From NCBI RefSeq assembly GCF_049651805.1, contig NZ_JBASCU010000032.1, positions 1 through 26,395 of the forward strand: a stretch of 26,395 nucleotides of DNA, given 5' to 3'. The stretch comes from Pseudolysinimonas_A sp049651805 (lineage in GTDB: Bacteria; Actinomycetota; Actinomycetes; Actinomycetales; Microbacteriaceae). A program made the translations under genes and the position numbers. The notes beneath the pieces are model-generated. The model was not told the origin of the DNA. It saw only the letters and a list, made by a program, of their open reading frames with translations, and did not search any database. This document shows positions 15,823 to 22,308 of the stretch, piece by piece (positions within the stretch are counted from its first letter, which is position 1; every line of letters starts with the position of its first letter).

Positions 15823-15879
15823 GTGAGCGAGAGTCTCGTCGATCGTGCCGCCGATACAGTTTGGGGTGTTCCGAGATGA
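15823..15879 (+). CDS. 18-codon leader ORF overlapping the GHKL-nuclease start
   Basis: GTG at 15823 follows GAGGA with a 7-base spacing, the best ribosome site in this stretch. It encodes MSESLVDRAADTVWGVPR, and its TGA overlaps the ATG at 15876 (ATGA). This is the arrangement of a translationally coupled leader. It could also be the start of the real protein if a base were missing, because the residues look protein-like. Confidence 0.45.
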   Translation: MSESLVDRAADTVWGVPR

Positions 15880-17918
15880 AGGGTGAAGCCGTGGCGCTGA
15901 AGACCTCCCTCGGTGGGCGCGTTCGAAACACCAGCCTGCCGAAGAGCCACTCGCTCCTGCCTCTGCTCGAAGCAGTCGTCAACGGGCTGCAAGCCATCGA
16001 CACGCGATTCAGTGAAGACGTGAGCGGGGGGCGGCTGAAGGTCACGATCGAGCGGGAGGGGCAGGGAGAGTTCGATTTCGGACCCGCAGGCCCTGGTCGA
16101 GTCGCGCTCAGGCCGATCACGGGATTCCAGATCGAAGACAACGGGGTGGGGTTCACCACCGAGAACATGACGTCGTTCGAGACGCTCGACAGCGAGTTCA
16201 AGGCCGACATCGGCGGGCGAGGTGTTGGTCGTCTGCTGTGGCTGAAGACGTTCGACCGCGTGTCGGTTAGAAGCACATACCAGGACGACGACGGGGAGAT
16301 CCAATCGCGGGCGTTCAAGTTCTCGGTGGAGGGCGAAGTCGAGCACGGTGAAGCACTCGAGCGCCTCGCCGAGCCGGGAACCGTCGTTGTCCTCGACGGC
16401 TTCAAGAACGCTTTCCAGCAGAGTGCGCGGAAGTCGGGGGAAGCGATCGCACGGGAGATCTTCGAGCACTGCATCTGGTACTTCCTTCGGCCCGGTGGCG
16501 CCCCGCAAATCACGGTTGTCGACGACGAGGCAATCTCGCTCAACACGATGATGGACGAGTTCGCGTTCTCCGAACTCCCGAGGTCCACGGTCGAGGTGAA
16601 GGGAGTCAAGTTCGACATGGTCAGCCTCCGCCTGAAGTCCTCGGCACCGGTGCCGAAACTTTACTGGTGCGCTGCAAACCGGGTGGTGTTGGAGGAGAAC
16701 CTCGCGGGCAAGATCCCCGGACTCTTCGGTCGCCTGAAGGATGAGGACTCGACCGAGTTCACCTACGTCTGCTACCTGTCGTCAGACTTCCTTGACACCT
16801 TCGTGCGATCCGACCGCACAGACTTTGACATCACCGAGCGATTGGCGGGTACTCCGCTCGAAGATGACCTGACGATGGAGGACATCCGTACTGCAGTCTT
16901 GCGAGAGGCCGAACGACTGCTCGCGGGCCCGCTGGGTGCTGCCCGCGCGGAGGGGAAGGAGCGCGTGAGCGACTTCGTGAGCCAGCGCGCTCCGCGGTAT
17001 CGCCCGGTCTTCGCTCGGATGGAGTCGCGCGGGTTCACCGTAGACCCAACGCTCAGGGATTCCGACCTCGAAATCGTCCTACATCGCGCGCTGCGAACCA
17101 TAGAGGACGAGACACTTGTCGAGGGCCAAGCCGTCTTCGCGGAAGTCGGGTCGGTCCCGATCGAGGACTACAAAGAGCGGCTAGACAACTACATCGAGAC
17201 GATCACCGAGATCAACCAGTCCGACCTTGCCGCCTACGTCTCTCGCCGTCGCGTCGTCCTTGACCTCCTCCGCAAACTCGTTAAGTCGAACGACAGCGGC
17301 GGGTACAGCCGCGAGGACGCCATCCACTCGCTGCTGATCCCTATGCGCGTCGATTCGAACGACATTGGCCCCGACGCGTCGAACCTCTGGATCATCGACG
17401 AGCGACTGGCATTCCACGAGTACCTTGCCTCCGACAAGACGTTGCGAAGCATGCCCGTGATCGGCTCGGATTCCACCAAGGAACCTGATGTGCTCGCCCT
17501 CCGGCGCGCGCCTGTCCTCGTATCGGAGGGGCCCAACCCTCCGCTCGCCTCGATCGTCGTGGTCGAGATCAAGCGCCCCATGCGTAACGACGCGTCTGGA
17601 GACAAGAACCCGATCGACCAGACGCTTGAGTACGTCAAACTCGTGCGGAGCGGCGGCGTCAAGACCGCGACGGGTCGGCCAATTCCGAGTACGCCCGAGC
17701 CGCCGGCGTTCTGCTACATCGTCGCCGACTTGACCCAGACGATGATCGCGAAATGCGAGAACGCGAACTTGCAGAAGACCGAGGATGGTATGGGCTTCTT
17801 CGGCTACAACGGGCCCGCGAAGGCGTACATCGAGGTCATGTCGTTCGACCGGTTGGTCAATTCGGCCACGCAGCGCAACCGCGCCTTCTTCGACAAGTTG
17901 GGCTTGCCGTCGAGCTGA
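15876..17918 (+). CDS. GHKL (Hsp90/MutL/MORC-like) ATPase fused to a PD-(D/E)XK-like nuclease domain
   Basis: The product is 680 aa from ATG 15876 (GTG 15891 is possible). The N-terminal ATPase has the Bergerat motifs: an N-box LLPLLEAVVNGLQAID (Glu32, Asn36), G1 IEDNGVGF (Asp88, Gly90, Gly92) and G2 GGRGVGR (113-119). A transducer-like region follows to about 350, then a helical middle. The C-terminal part contains EPDVLALRR (Asp538), VVVEIKRP (Glu564-Ile-Lys566) and IDQTLEYVK (Gln582), the order and spacing of a PD-(D/E)XK nuclease with a trailing Gln. GHKL ATPases gate strand capture or sense nucleic acid, and MutL/MORC-like versions occur in bacterial restriction-type loci. I infer an ATP-gated nuclease in phage or DNA-damage defence. 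An SOS-like box and a coupled leader ORF precede it, and an acidic small protein follows. Confidence 0.82.
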   Translation: MKGEAVALKTSLGGRVRNTSLPKSHSLLPLLEAVVNGLQAIDTRFSEDVSGGRLKVTIEREGQGEFDFGPAGPGRVALRPITGFQIEDNGVGFTTENMTSFETLDSEFKADIGGRGVGRLLWLKTFDRVSVRSTYQDDDGEIQSRAFKFSVEGEVEHGEALERLAEPGTVVVLDGFKNAFQQSARKSGEAIAREIFEHCIWYFLRPGGAPQITVVDDEAISLNTMMDEFAFSELPRSTVEVKGVKFDMVSLRLKSSAPVPKLYWCAANRVVLEENLAGKIPGLFGRLKDEDSTEFTYVCYLSSDFLDTFVRSDRTDFDITERLAGTPLEDDLTMEDIRTAVLREAERLLAGPLGAARAEGKERVSDFVSQRAPRYRPVFARMESRGFTVDPTLRDSDLEIVLHRALRTIEDETLVEGQAVFAEVGSVPIEDYKERLDNYIETITEINQSDLAAYVSRRRVVLDLLRKLVKSNDSGGYSREDAIHSLLIPMRVDSNDIGPDASNLWIIDERLAFHEYLASDKTLRSMPVIGSDSTKEPDVLALRRAPVLVSEGPNPPLASIVVVEIKRPMRNDASGDKNPIDQTLEYVKLVRSGGVKTATGRPIPSTPEPPAFCYIVADLTQTMIAKCENANLQKTEDGMGFFGYNGPAKAYIEVMSFDRLVNSATQRNRAFFDKLGLPSS

Positions 17919-17952
17919 CGGCAACAGGCACACCCGCATTACTCTCGGCAAC

Positions 17953-18276
17953 ATGAGCGACGAGCGCGACGACGACTTCGCGGACTTCCCGGACGATTAC
18001 GACTGGTCGAATGCTCCCGATCTTCCAGACTTGACCAACCTCTCTGAGGAGGAAAAGGTCGCGGCGATCGAAGCGTTCCTCGACAAACTGCCACCGGAGT
18101 TCGTCAAGAAGCAGATGCTCAAGTCGGGAATGCTCGACAGCACGCTCGACTGGCTGAAGAAGGCGGCCATGTCGGACGACCTGGAAGCTCGAAGGCTCGC
18201 CCGAGAGTCGATCGAGGAGCGCCAACTCGGCCCGCTTCTTGCAGACGAGACGAGCGACGATGACTTGCGCCCGTAG
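17953..18276 (+). CDS. Small acidic helical protein, probable partner of the GHKL-nuclease
   Basis: The product is 107 aa, starting 34 bases after the GHKL-nuclease stop. The first 35 residues are very acidic (DERDDDFADFPDDYD...), followed by amphipathic helices (EEEKVAAIEAFLDKLPPEFV, LDSTLDWLKKAA) and an acidic tail (ADETSDDDLRP). There is no membrane segment and no recognisable family. The acidic N terminus resembles DNA-mimic or inhibitor proteins, so it may restrain or anchor the nuclease; that is inference from position and charge only. The ribosome site is weak. Confidence 0.72.
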   Translation: MSDERDDDFADFPDDYDWSNAPDLPDLTNLSEEEKVAAIEAFLDKLPPEFVKKQMLKSGMLDSTLDWLKKAAMSDDLEARRLARESIEERQLGPLLADETSDDDLRP

Positions 18277-18354
18277 CCCGATGCCCGCCACCGCGAGCAC
18301 ACCTCGCGCAACGCGCCAAGCGCCCGGCGCGCGCGCACCGCGCACCCTCGACCC

Positions 18355-18665
18355 ATGAACGAGTCCCGCGAGGTTGAGCGCGCACGCGCCGTACTCCGCG
18401 GCTGCCGCGAGTACGAGCGCGGCCTGATCGGCGCGCGCACCCGCGAGGGGATGATGCAGCGCAAGGCCGAGGGCGTGCACATCGGCCGCCCGCGCATGCT
18501 CCCCCGCGAGGTGCTCGACGCATCGCGACCGACCGCGCCGCTGGGCTCTCACTCGCGAAGATCGCCGACGCGCTCACCACCGAAGGCGTCGCCACCGCGC
18601 ACGGCGCGAAGCGCTGGTACCCGACGACGGTGCGCGCAGTGCTGGCCTCTCTGGCGAGCGTCTAG
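18355..18665 (+). pseudogene. C-terminal fragment of a serine recombinase, frameshifted
   Basis: The first frame reads RARAVLRGCREYERGLIGARTREGMMQRKAEGVHIGRPRMLP, the long helix plus GRP hinge of a resolvase/invertase. One base is missing near 18519: reading on in the other frame gives RIATDRAAGLSLAKIADALT, a DNA-binding HTH, then HGAKRWYPTTVRAVLASLASV and a stop at 18663-18665. The catalytic N-terminal domain with the active serine is absent. It is probably the wreck of the enzyme that once moved part of the island. Confidence 0.82.
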
Positions 18666-19127
18666 CCTCCCGGCTTCGGCTTCGCAGGGGGTTTCGGCGC
18701 GACCCGGCGCAGCCCTCGCTCCTGCCGCGCGTGGACGAGCGCCCAGAGCAGCGCGCCGAGCCCGCCAAGCGCAAGGACGATGCCGCCGACGATAAGCGGC
18801 CCCGCGAACGCGGCGAGCGCGCCCGGTCCCTCGGTTCGCACCCAGACACCGAGCCCGATGCTCGCAGCCGCGAGGGCGTTCGCCACGACCGAGACTACGA
18901 ACCGGCATGCCGAGGATGGACTCGCGAGGACGGTATCCGTCGATGAGGCGGTCGCGTAGCACGATGAGCGGCTCCCGCGCTCCCGGCTCCCTCACCTTCT
19001 CGAGGATGGACACGACTCGCTCAAGTCGGTGCAACCGACCCACGTGGGGGACGAGCCCGACGATCGCGACCCCAATGCCCGCGACCGCCCCGATGAATGC
19101 GGCTGTGATGACGGGCTCGCTCCACAT
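18662..19127 (-). pseudogene. Membrane protein gene, apparently split by a frameshift
   Basis: From ATG 19127 (GGTGA just upstream) the product begins MWSEPVITAAFIGAVAGIGVAIVGLV, an N-terminal helix, then a charged stretch RLHRLERVVSILEKVREP...LIVLRDRLIDGY. Near 18910-18935 this frame loses protein character. A second frame continues as FVVSVVANALAAASIGLGVWV and a second helix pair (GPLIVGGIVLALGGLGALLWAL), ending PKPPAKPKPGG at 18662. One shift would join them into a protein of about 155 aa with three helices. Two overlapping genes, the second from GTG 18886, are the alternative. The stop overlaps that of the convergent recombinase fragment. Confidence 0.55.
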
Positions 19128-19194
19128 GCCGTCACCGTAGTGGGTTGCCGCGGCAGGCTGGTACCCGTCGCGGTGCTGGCCCTCTCGCGAGCGC

Positions 19195-20133
19195 TTAGCG
19201 CGTCGGCTCAATCTGGCCGCCGCTGCCGATCACGTCGATATCGCCGGTCTTCGGCTGGAGTTCCTCAGGCACGAGGGCAGCCGCTATCGCTTCCGCCTGC
19301 GCCTCGCTCACGCCAATCCGAGCCCCGAGCGCTGCGAAGTCTCCTCGGCTCTCTGCGACCGCCGACGGAAGGTCGGTGAGCGAGCCCGCCTCGCCTTGCT
19401 CGCCGTCGCCCTCCATGACCTCAGCGATGTCGCGAACCAGGAGCCGGGTGCTTCGAGCCTCCCTGGCTAGGTCCCTGATGCCCTCGGCAATCGTCTTCAT
19501 GCGGCCCGGATTCGAGGTACTTGAAACGGACTCAGTCCCGGTCTTCATCCACCGCGTGTCGAGGCTGATCGTCTCCCGATAGCGGCGGATGCGGGAACCC
19601 TTGTACGTGACCGTCACTGTGACCTGATCGGGAGTCGAGAGAGCGTTTTGGCTGCCTCCGCTGCCTGAGTCGCCGGGCCGCCAGGTCCACCAGAGGTTCT
19701 TGATCTCCGAGCCGGGAGGTAAGAGCGGGACGGGTACCGCGTACCGCTCGGCCAGGATGCCGGTCAGCCGATCCGCCTTCTGCTCCTCAGTGAAATCCGG
19801 GTCGAACCTGACCGAGATGGTCGAGGCCGCAGACGCACCGTAGTTGTGAAGCACGAGGTCGAACGCGCGGTCGTTGTGCGCCGCCATGCGGAAGGACGCA
19901 AGCACAATCGGTCGCGAACGCTCTTGACTGTCGCGCGCCGTTGCCCGGAGTGCGAACCCAGCAATCAGCGCGGTGACGATTGCGGCGAGCGCGACGAGCG
20001 CGTTCGACTGGTCCGTGACGAACGTCCAGACGTTCGCGCCGAGACTCCACAACCAGTCGCCGACGCTGTCGTCACCCTCCGGCGGAAAGGACGGTGGGAA
20101 CGGGCCAGGCGTCGGCGGGGGTGCTATGAGCAT
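19195..20133 (-). CDS. Membrane-anchored protein of unknown function
   Basis: The product is 312 aa. A proline-rich N terminus (APPPTPGPFPPSFPPEG) precedes one membrane helix at about 44-63. A soluble domain follows that looks beta-rich (VLASFRMAAHNDRAFDLVLHNYG, TVTVTYKGSRIRRYRETISL). A helical stretch (about 205-245) and an acidic, glycine-rich tail end it. No signal-peptidase site is evident. I cannot name the family. It starts 16 bases after the stop of a truncated gene (20150-20317), so the two were probably one operon. No clear Shine-Dalgarno sequence precedes the ATG. Confidence 0.65.
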   Translation of the reverse strand: MLIAPPPTPGPFPPSFPPEGDDSVGDWLWSLGANVWTFVTDQSNALVALAAIVTALIAGFALRATARDSQERSRPIVLASFRMAAHNDRAFDLVLHNYGASAASTISVRFDPDFTEEQKADRLTGILAERYAVPVPLLPPGSEIKNLWWTWRPGDSGSGGSQNALSTPDQVTVTVTYKGSRIRRYRETISLDTRWMKTGTESVSSTSNPGRMKTIAEGIRDLAREARSTRLLVRDIAEVMEGDGEQGEAGSLTDLPSAVAESRGDFAALGARIGVSEAQAEAIAAALVPEELQPKTGDIDVIGSGGQIEPTR

Positions 20134-20149
20134 GCCGAGAGGCTAGCGG

Positions 20150-20317
20150 TCAGAGCATCCCGCGCGGCGCAGTTAGCCGCTCCTCAGAGGTGATCTCGCG
20201 ATGCCGGACGGCGTTGGCCCAGACCCAAGCCCGGTGAGTGTCTCCCTTCCGCGTCTTCCACACGACCTCGACGACGCGCGTCGTCCAGGTTTCCTCAACC
20301 CGAACACGAGAACGGGT
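20150..20317 (-). pseudogene. C-terminal remnant of an unknown gene cut by the island boundary
   Basis: The minus-strand frame encodes about 52 protein-like residues, including RVRVEETWTTRVVEVVWK and HRAWVWANAVRHREIT, and a TGA at 20150. Its upstream part is replaced at about 20317 by the J/NERD 3' fragment. It ends 16 bases before the membrane-anchored protein's start. No family is recognised. Confidence 0.5.
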
Positions 20318-20506
20318 GTCGTGCCCAACGACATGAGCCCCGAAGGGGTCATCGACCTCGGCACCATCCGGGGCGCCCGCACCCAGCTCGTGCAGCGTCC
20401 CCGCCTCGCCGACCTGGTGCGAAGTCGCCCCTCGGGTCTCGCCTTCGGCGGAACGGACCTCTTCGAGGTGCGCACCCGCATCCAGGGCACCGCCCGCTTC
20501 GTCTAG
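20318..20506 (+). pseudogene. Diverged 3' fragment of the J/NERD gene
   Basis: The last 62 codons match the end of the gene at 13522-14466 (VVPNDMSPEGVIDLGTI... to ...RTRIQGTARFV, stop TAG 20504-20506), with 8 residue differences. Homology begins at gtcgtgccc near 20318. It is convergent with the intact TadE-like gene, two bases from its stop, which preserves the ancestral junction. Confidence 0.88.
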
Positions 20507-20530
20507 CCCTAGCCGAAGACAGCACGAGCG
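20504..20530. repeat. Right copy of the J/NERD-tad junction repeat
   Basis: It matches 14464-14490 except at two positions and continues here into the intact TadE-like gene. Confidence 0.7.
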
Positions 20531-20943
20531 GTGGCGGTGGTTTCGATCCGCACGCCCTCCGGAAAGAACACGGTCACGATCGGCGGCCGCCACACCGCCG
20601 ACAGAGTCACGGATGCCGTCTCGCCGTCGCGCGTCGTCGCCTCTTCCAGCACGAGCCCCTCGAACCCGCCGTTCGGTGTGGAGGCGAGGAATGCGGCGAC
20701 ATCCCGGCGCACATCGACGGCCTCGAGCACCACGCCCGGGCGCCCGTCGGTGACGGTGACGTCGGCGAGGTCGAACGCTTCCGCCCCGACGAGAGCCGCC
20801 CCGTCGGCGAGGGTAAACAGCTGCTTGCGTTCCAGGTAGAGCGAGGATGCCGCCGCGGCGACCAGTACGAGCGCGAGCGCGAGCGCGCCGAATCCGGCGA
20901 CGAGCGGCATCGTGGAGCCCTCCTCGTTACGCCACATGGTCAT
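20509..20943 (-). CDS. TadE-like protein of the actinobacterial helicase/secretion neighbourhood type
   Basis: The product is 144 aa from ATG 20943, which overlaps the previous stop (ATGA); a second ATG two codons later is possible. NEEGSTMPLVAGFGALALAL is the typical short N-terminal segment and membrane helix of Tad pseudopilin-type proteins (helix about 11-33). LERKQLFTLADGAALVGAEAF is the pattern of the Rv3654c-like TadE family, and a beta-rich outer domain follows. It is the last of four co-directional pilus genes. Its 3' end is the right boundary of the accessory island, and a diverged partial copy lies at 15478-15780. Confidence 0.82.
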   Translation of the reverse strand: MTMWRNEEGSTMPLVAGFGALALALVLVAAAASSLYLERKQLFTLADGAALVGAEAFDLADVTVTDGRPGVVLEAVDVRRDVAAFLASTPNGGFEGLVLEEATTRDGETASVTLSAVWRPPIVTVFFPEGVRIETTATARAVFG

Positions 20944-21398
20944 GAGCCCGCGAACCGCGAGACCTGCTCGGTCGCGACGGAGTCGATCGGAACGCCGGGC
21001 GGGATGTCGGCCTCGAGCACCGCAGGAAACAGCGGCAGCGGCGCGACCGTCGAGATCGTGACGGTGACGAATCCGCGCCGGGTGAGACAGTCGTCGGGGT
21101 TCGGGCGACACGTGATGACGACCCGGGCGTCGGCGGCGTCGAGACCGTAGTCGGCGAGCGTCACCGCGATGGCGCGGGATGCCGCCGCCTGACCCTGCGC
21201 GACCGTCTCGGCCTGCACGAACACCCGCGACGCGTGGCGAGCCGCACCCTCGACCGCGAACGACGCGCTCTGGATCGACGAGAGCGCCAACACGAGGTAG
21301 ACGGTCGGCACCAGCATGAGGATGCCGACGGTGATGAACTCGATCGACGCCGACCCGTCCTCGCGGAGCAGGTCAGTCCAAGGTCTCGATCGCCGCAT
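20940..21398 (-). CDS. TadE/TadG-family pilus assembly protein
   Basis: The product is 152 aa. REDGSASIEFITVGILMLVPTVYLVLALSSIQ is the hallmark N terminus: a Gly before a short polar stretch with Glu, then a membrane helix (about 20-42). An extracytoplasmic domain with two cysteines (VITCRPNPDDCL) follows. It overlaps the upstream TadE gene by 26 bases and the downstream gene by 4. A role in assembly of a Tad/Flp pilus at the membrane follows from family knowledge. Confidence 0.85.
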   Translation of the reverse strand: MRRSRPWTDLLREDGSASIEFITVGILMLVPTVYLVLALSSIQSASFAVEGAARHASRVFVQAETVAQGQAAASRAIAVTLADYGLDAADARVVITCRPNPDDCLTRRGFVTVTISTVAPLPLFPAVLEADIPPGVPIDSVATEQVSRFAGS

Positions 21399-21774
21399 GG
21401 CCCGACACCTCCAGCGCTCCCCCGACCCCGAGCAGCCCGACCACCGGCAACGTCGTGCGCACCGTCACCGTCACCGCGGGATGTCCCATCCAGTCCCCCG
21501 TGGCGACCGCGATATCGGTCGCATAGTCGGACCCGATCGCTTCGGTGATGAGGGTGCGGGTGCGCAGAACGCCGTCGGCGGGCGCGTTGTCGGCGAGTGC
21601 CCCGAACCGCGCGCCCTCGGCAGCGGCATCCAGCACCGTGTTGCGCACGTGCAGCGCGAGGCCGAGCTGCAGAACGGCGAGAGTGAGAATCGTCAGCAGC
21701 ATCCCGACGAGGGTGAACTCGACGACCGCCGAGCCGCGCTCCTCGACAACGCTGACGTCGCGCAGCCGGCGCAT
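21373..21774 (-). CDS. TadE-family pilus assembly protein
   Basis: The product is 133 aa with EERGSAVVEFTLVGMLLTILTLAVLQLGLALHV, the canonical TadE pseudopilin signature (Gly, then a Glu five residues on, then a membrane helix about 19-41). ARFGALADNAP follows and a short beta-rich domain ends it. The start is four bases after the small pilin-like gene's stop, and its 3' end overlaps the next tad gene, so the four genes form one operon. Confidence 0.87.
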   Translation of the reverse strand: MRRLRDVSVVEERGSAVVEFTLVGMLLTILTLAVLQLGLALHVRNTVLDAAAEGARFGALADNAPADGVLRTRTLITEAIGSDYATDIAVATGDWMGHPAVTVTVRTTLPVVGLLGVGGALEVSGHAAIETLD

Positions 21775-21778
21775 CGAC

Positions 21779-21955
21779 TCAAAACCCGGTGACGCGGGCG
21801 AGCGCGCTCTCGAAGATCGCCCCCAGCGCCGGCCCGGCGATCGCCCAGATCGCGATCACGAGCCCGGCCGTCATCAACGAGATCAGCACCCAACCCGGAA
21901 CGTCCCCGCGTTCCTCCGCGCCCGTCGCTACGAACTTTCTCCTGAACGAATTCAT
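21779..21955 (-). CDS. Small pilin-like membrane peptide, first gene of the tad cluster
   Basis: From ATG 21955 the product is 58 aa. A basic leader MNSFRRKFVATGAEERG is followed by a hydrophobic helix VPGWVLISLMTAGLVIAIWA and a short tail ending ARVTGF. Size, order and position fit the Flp-type or DUF4244-like subunit of actinobacterial tad clusters, but the Glu expected five residues after the cleavage glycine is not seen, so the call is tentative. Earlier starts at ATG 21994 (GGAG three bases before it) and GTG 22003 are possible. The ATPase, TadB and TadC genes that normally lie upstream are not there. Confidence 0.65.
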   Translation of the reverse strand: MNSFRRKFVATGAEERGDVPGWVLISLMTAGLVIAIWAIAGPALGAIFESALARVTGF

Positions 21956-22025
21956 GGGAGTCAGGGTGCCGGTTCGTCTGCGTCGGTCGCTCATTCTCTC
22001 CACAGGTAAGAGGCCCCGGGTGGGT

Positions 22026-22145
22026 TCAATCGTTCGACACCGAACCCCATCGCCTCAATAGCGCACTCACCGTCGCCTCATACGCCGAGCGGTCAAAGCG
22101 GACAGAGAAGGACGGGACTTCCTCGACGGCGATCGCCTCGGTCAT
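22026..22145 (-). CDS. Tiny ORF of 39 residues, coupled to the preceding one
   Basis: ATG 22145 overlaps the stop of the 43-residue ORF (ATGA). The product MTEAIAVEEVPSFSVRF... ends ...LLRRWGSVSND. It has no membrane segment and no family I know. An AGAGG lies immediately before the ATG, too close for a normal ribosome site. It may be a real small gene or a gene remnant. Confidence 0.35.
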   Translation of the reverse strand: MTEAIAVEEVPSFSVRFDRSAYEATVSALLRRWGSVSND

Positions 22146-22273
22146 CCTCTAAGCGGGGGCGCAGCGACAATCTGACGACGGAGGCCGAGAAAGCCGCTCC
22201 TCCGCTCTTCCCACCGTTCGGATTCCGACCACGTCGTACCGAGCACCGCGACGGGTAGCTCGGGAGACGCCAT
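22142..22273 (-). CDS. Tiny ORF of 43 residues
   Basis: ATG 22273 begins MASPELPVAVLGTTWSESER, and the peptide ends APPLRG with a stop overlapping the next ORF's start. No ribosome site is obvious. The two tiny ORFs fill most of the gap between the tad cluster and the permease-prefix gene. Codon pattern is plausible but the evidence is thin. Confidence 0.3.
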   Translation of the reverse strand: MASPELPVAVLGTTWSESERWEERRSGFLGLRRQIVAAPPLRG

Positions 22274-22308
22274 GACCGACGGTAGCGCTCGCCGACTCCG
22301 AGCGCGGA

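Larger units (their letters stand above)
14491..20317. mobile_element. Nested accessory island between the J/NERD gene and the TadE-like gene
   Basis: In the deduced ancestral order the J/NERD stop and the TadE-like stop face each other two bases apart, as preserved at 20504-20511. Here about 5.8 kb separate the resident copies. Module I (14491-15477) holds a 45-aa peptide gene and a winged-helix-like gene. A diverged 3' fragment of the TadE-like gene follows (15478-15780). Module II (15781-20317) holds the GHKL-nuclease gene, an acidic protein, a broken recombinase, membrane proteins and a truncated gene. A diverged 3' fragment of the J/NERD gene (20318-20506) closes it. No intact integrase is visible. 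Confidence 0.7.

Noticed and set aside
15618..16508. A 296-codon minus-strand frame opposite the GHKL gene start
   Set aside because: It overlaps the N-box, G1 and G2 motifs of the ATPase on the other strand and has no recognisable features of its own.
14491..20317. A prophage as the origin of the island
   Set aside because: No capsid, terminase, portal, tail, lysis or replication genes are visible, only accessory genes and a recombinase fragment.
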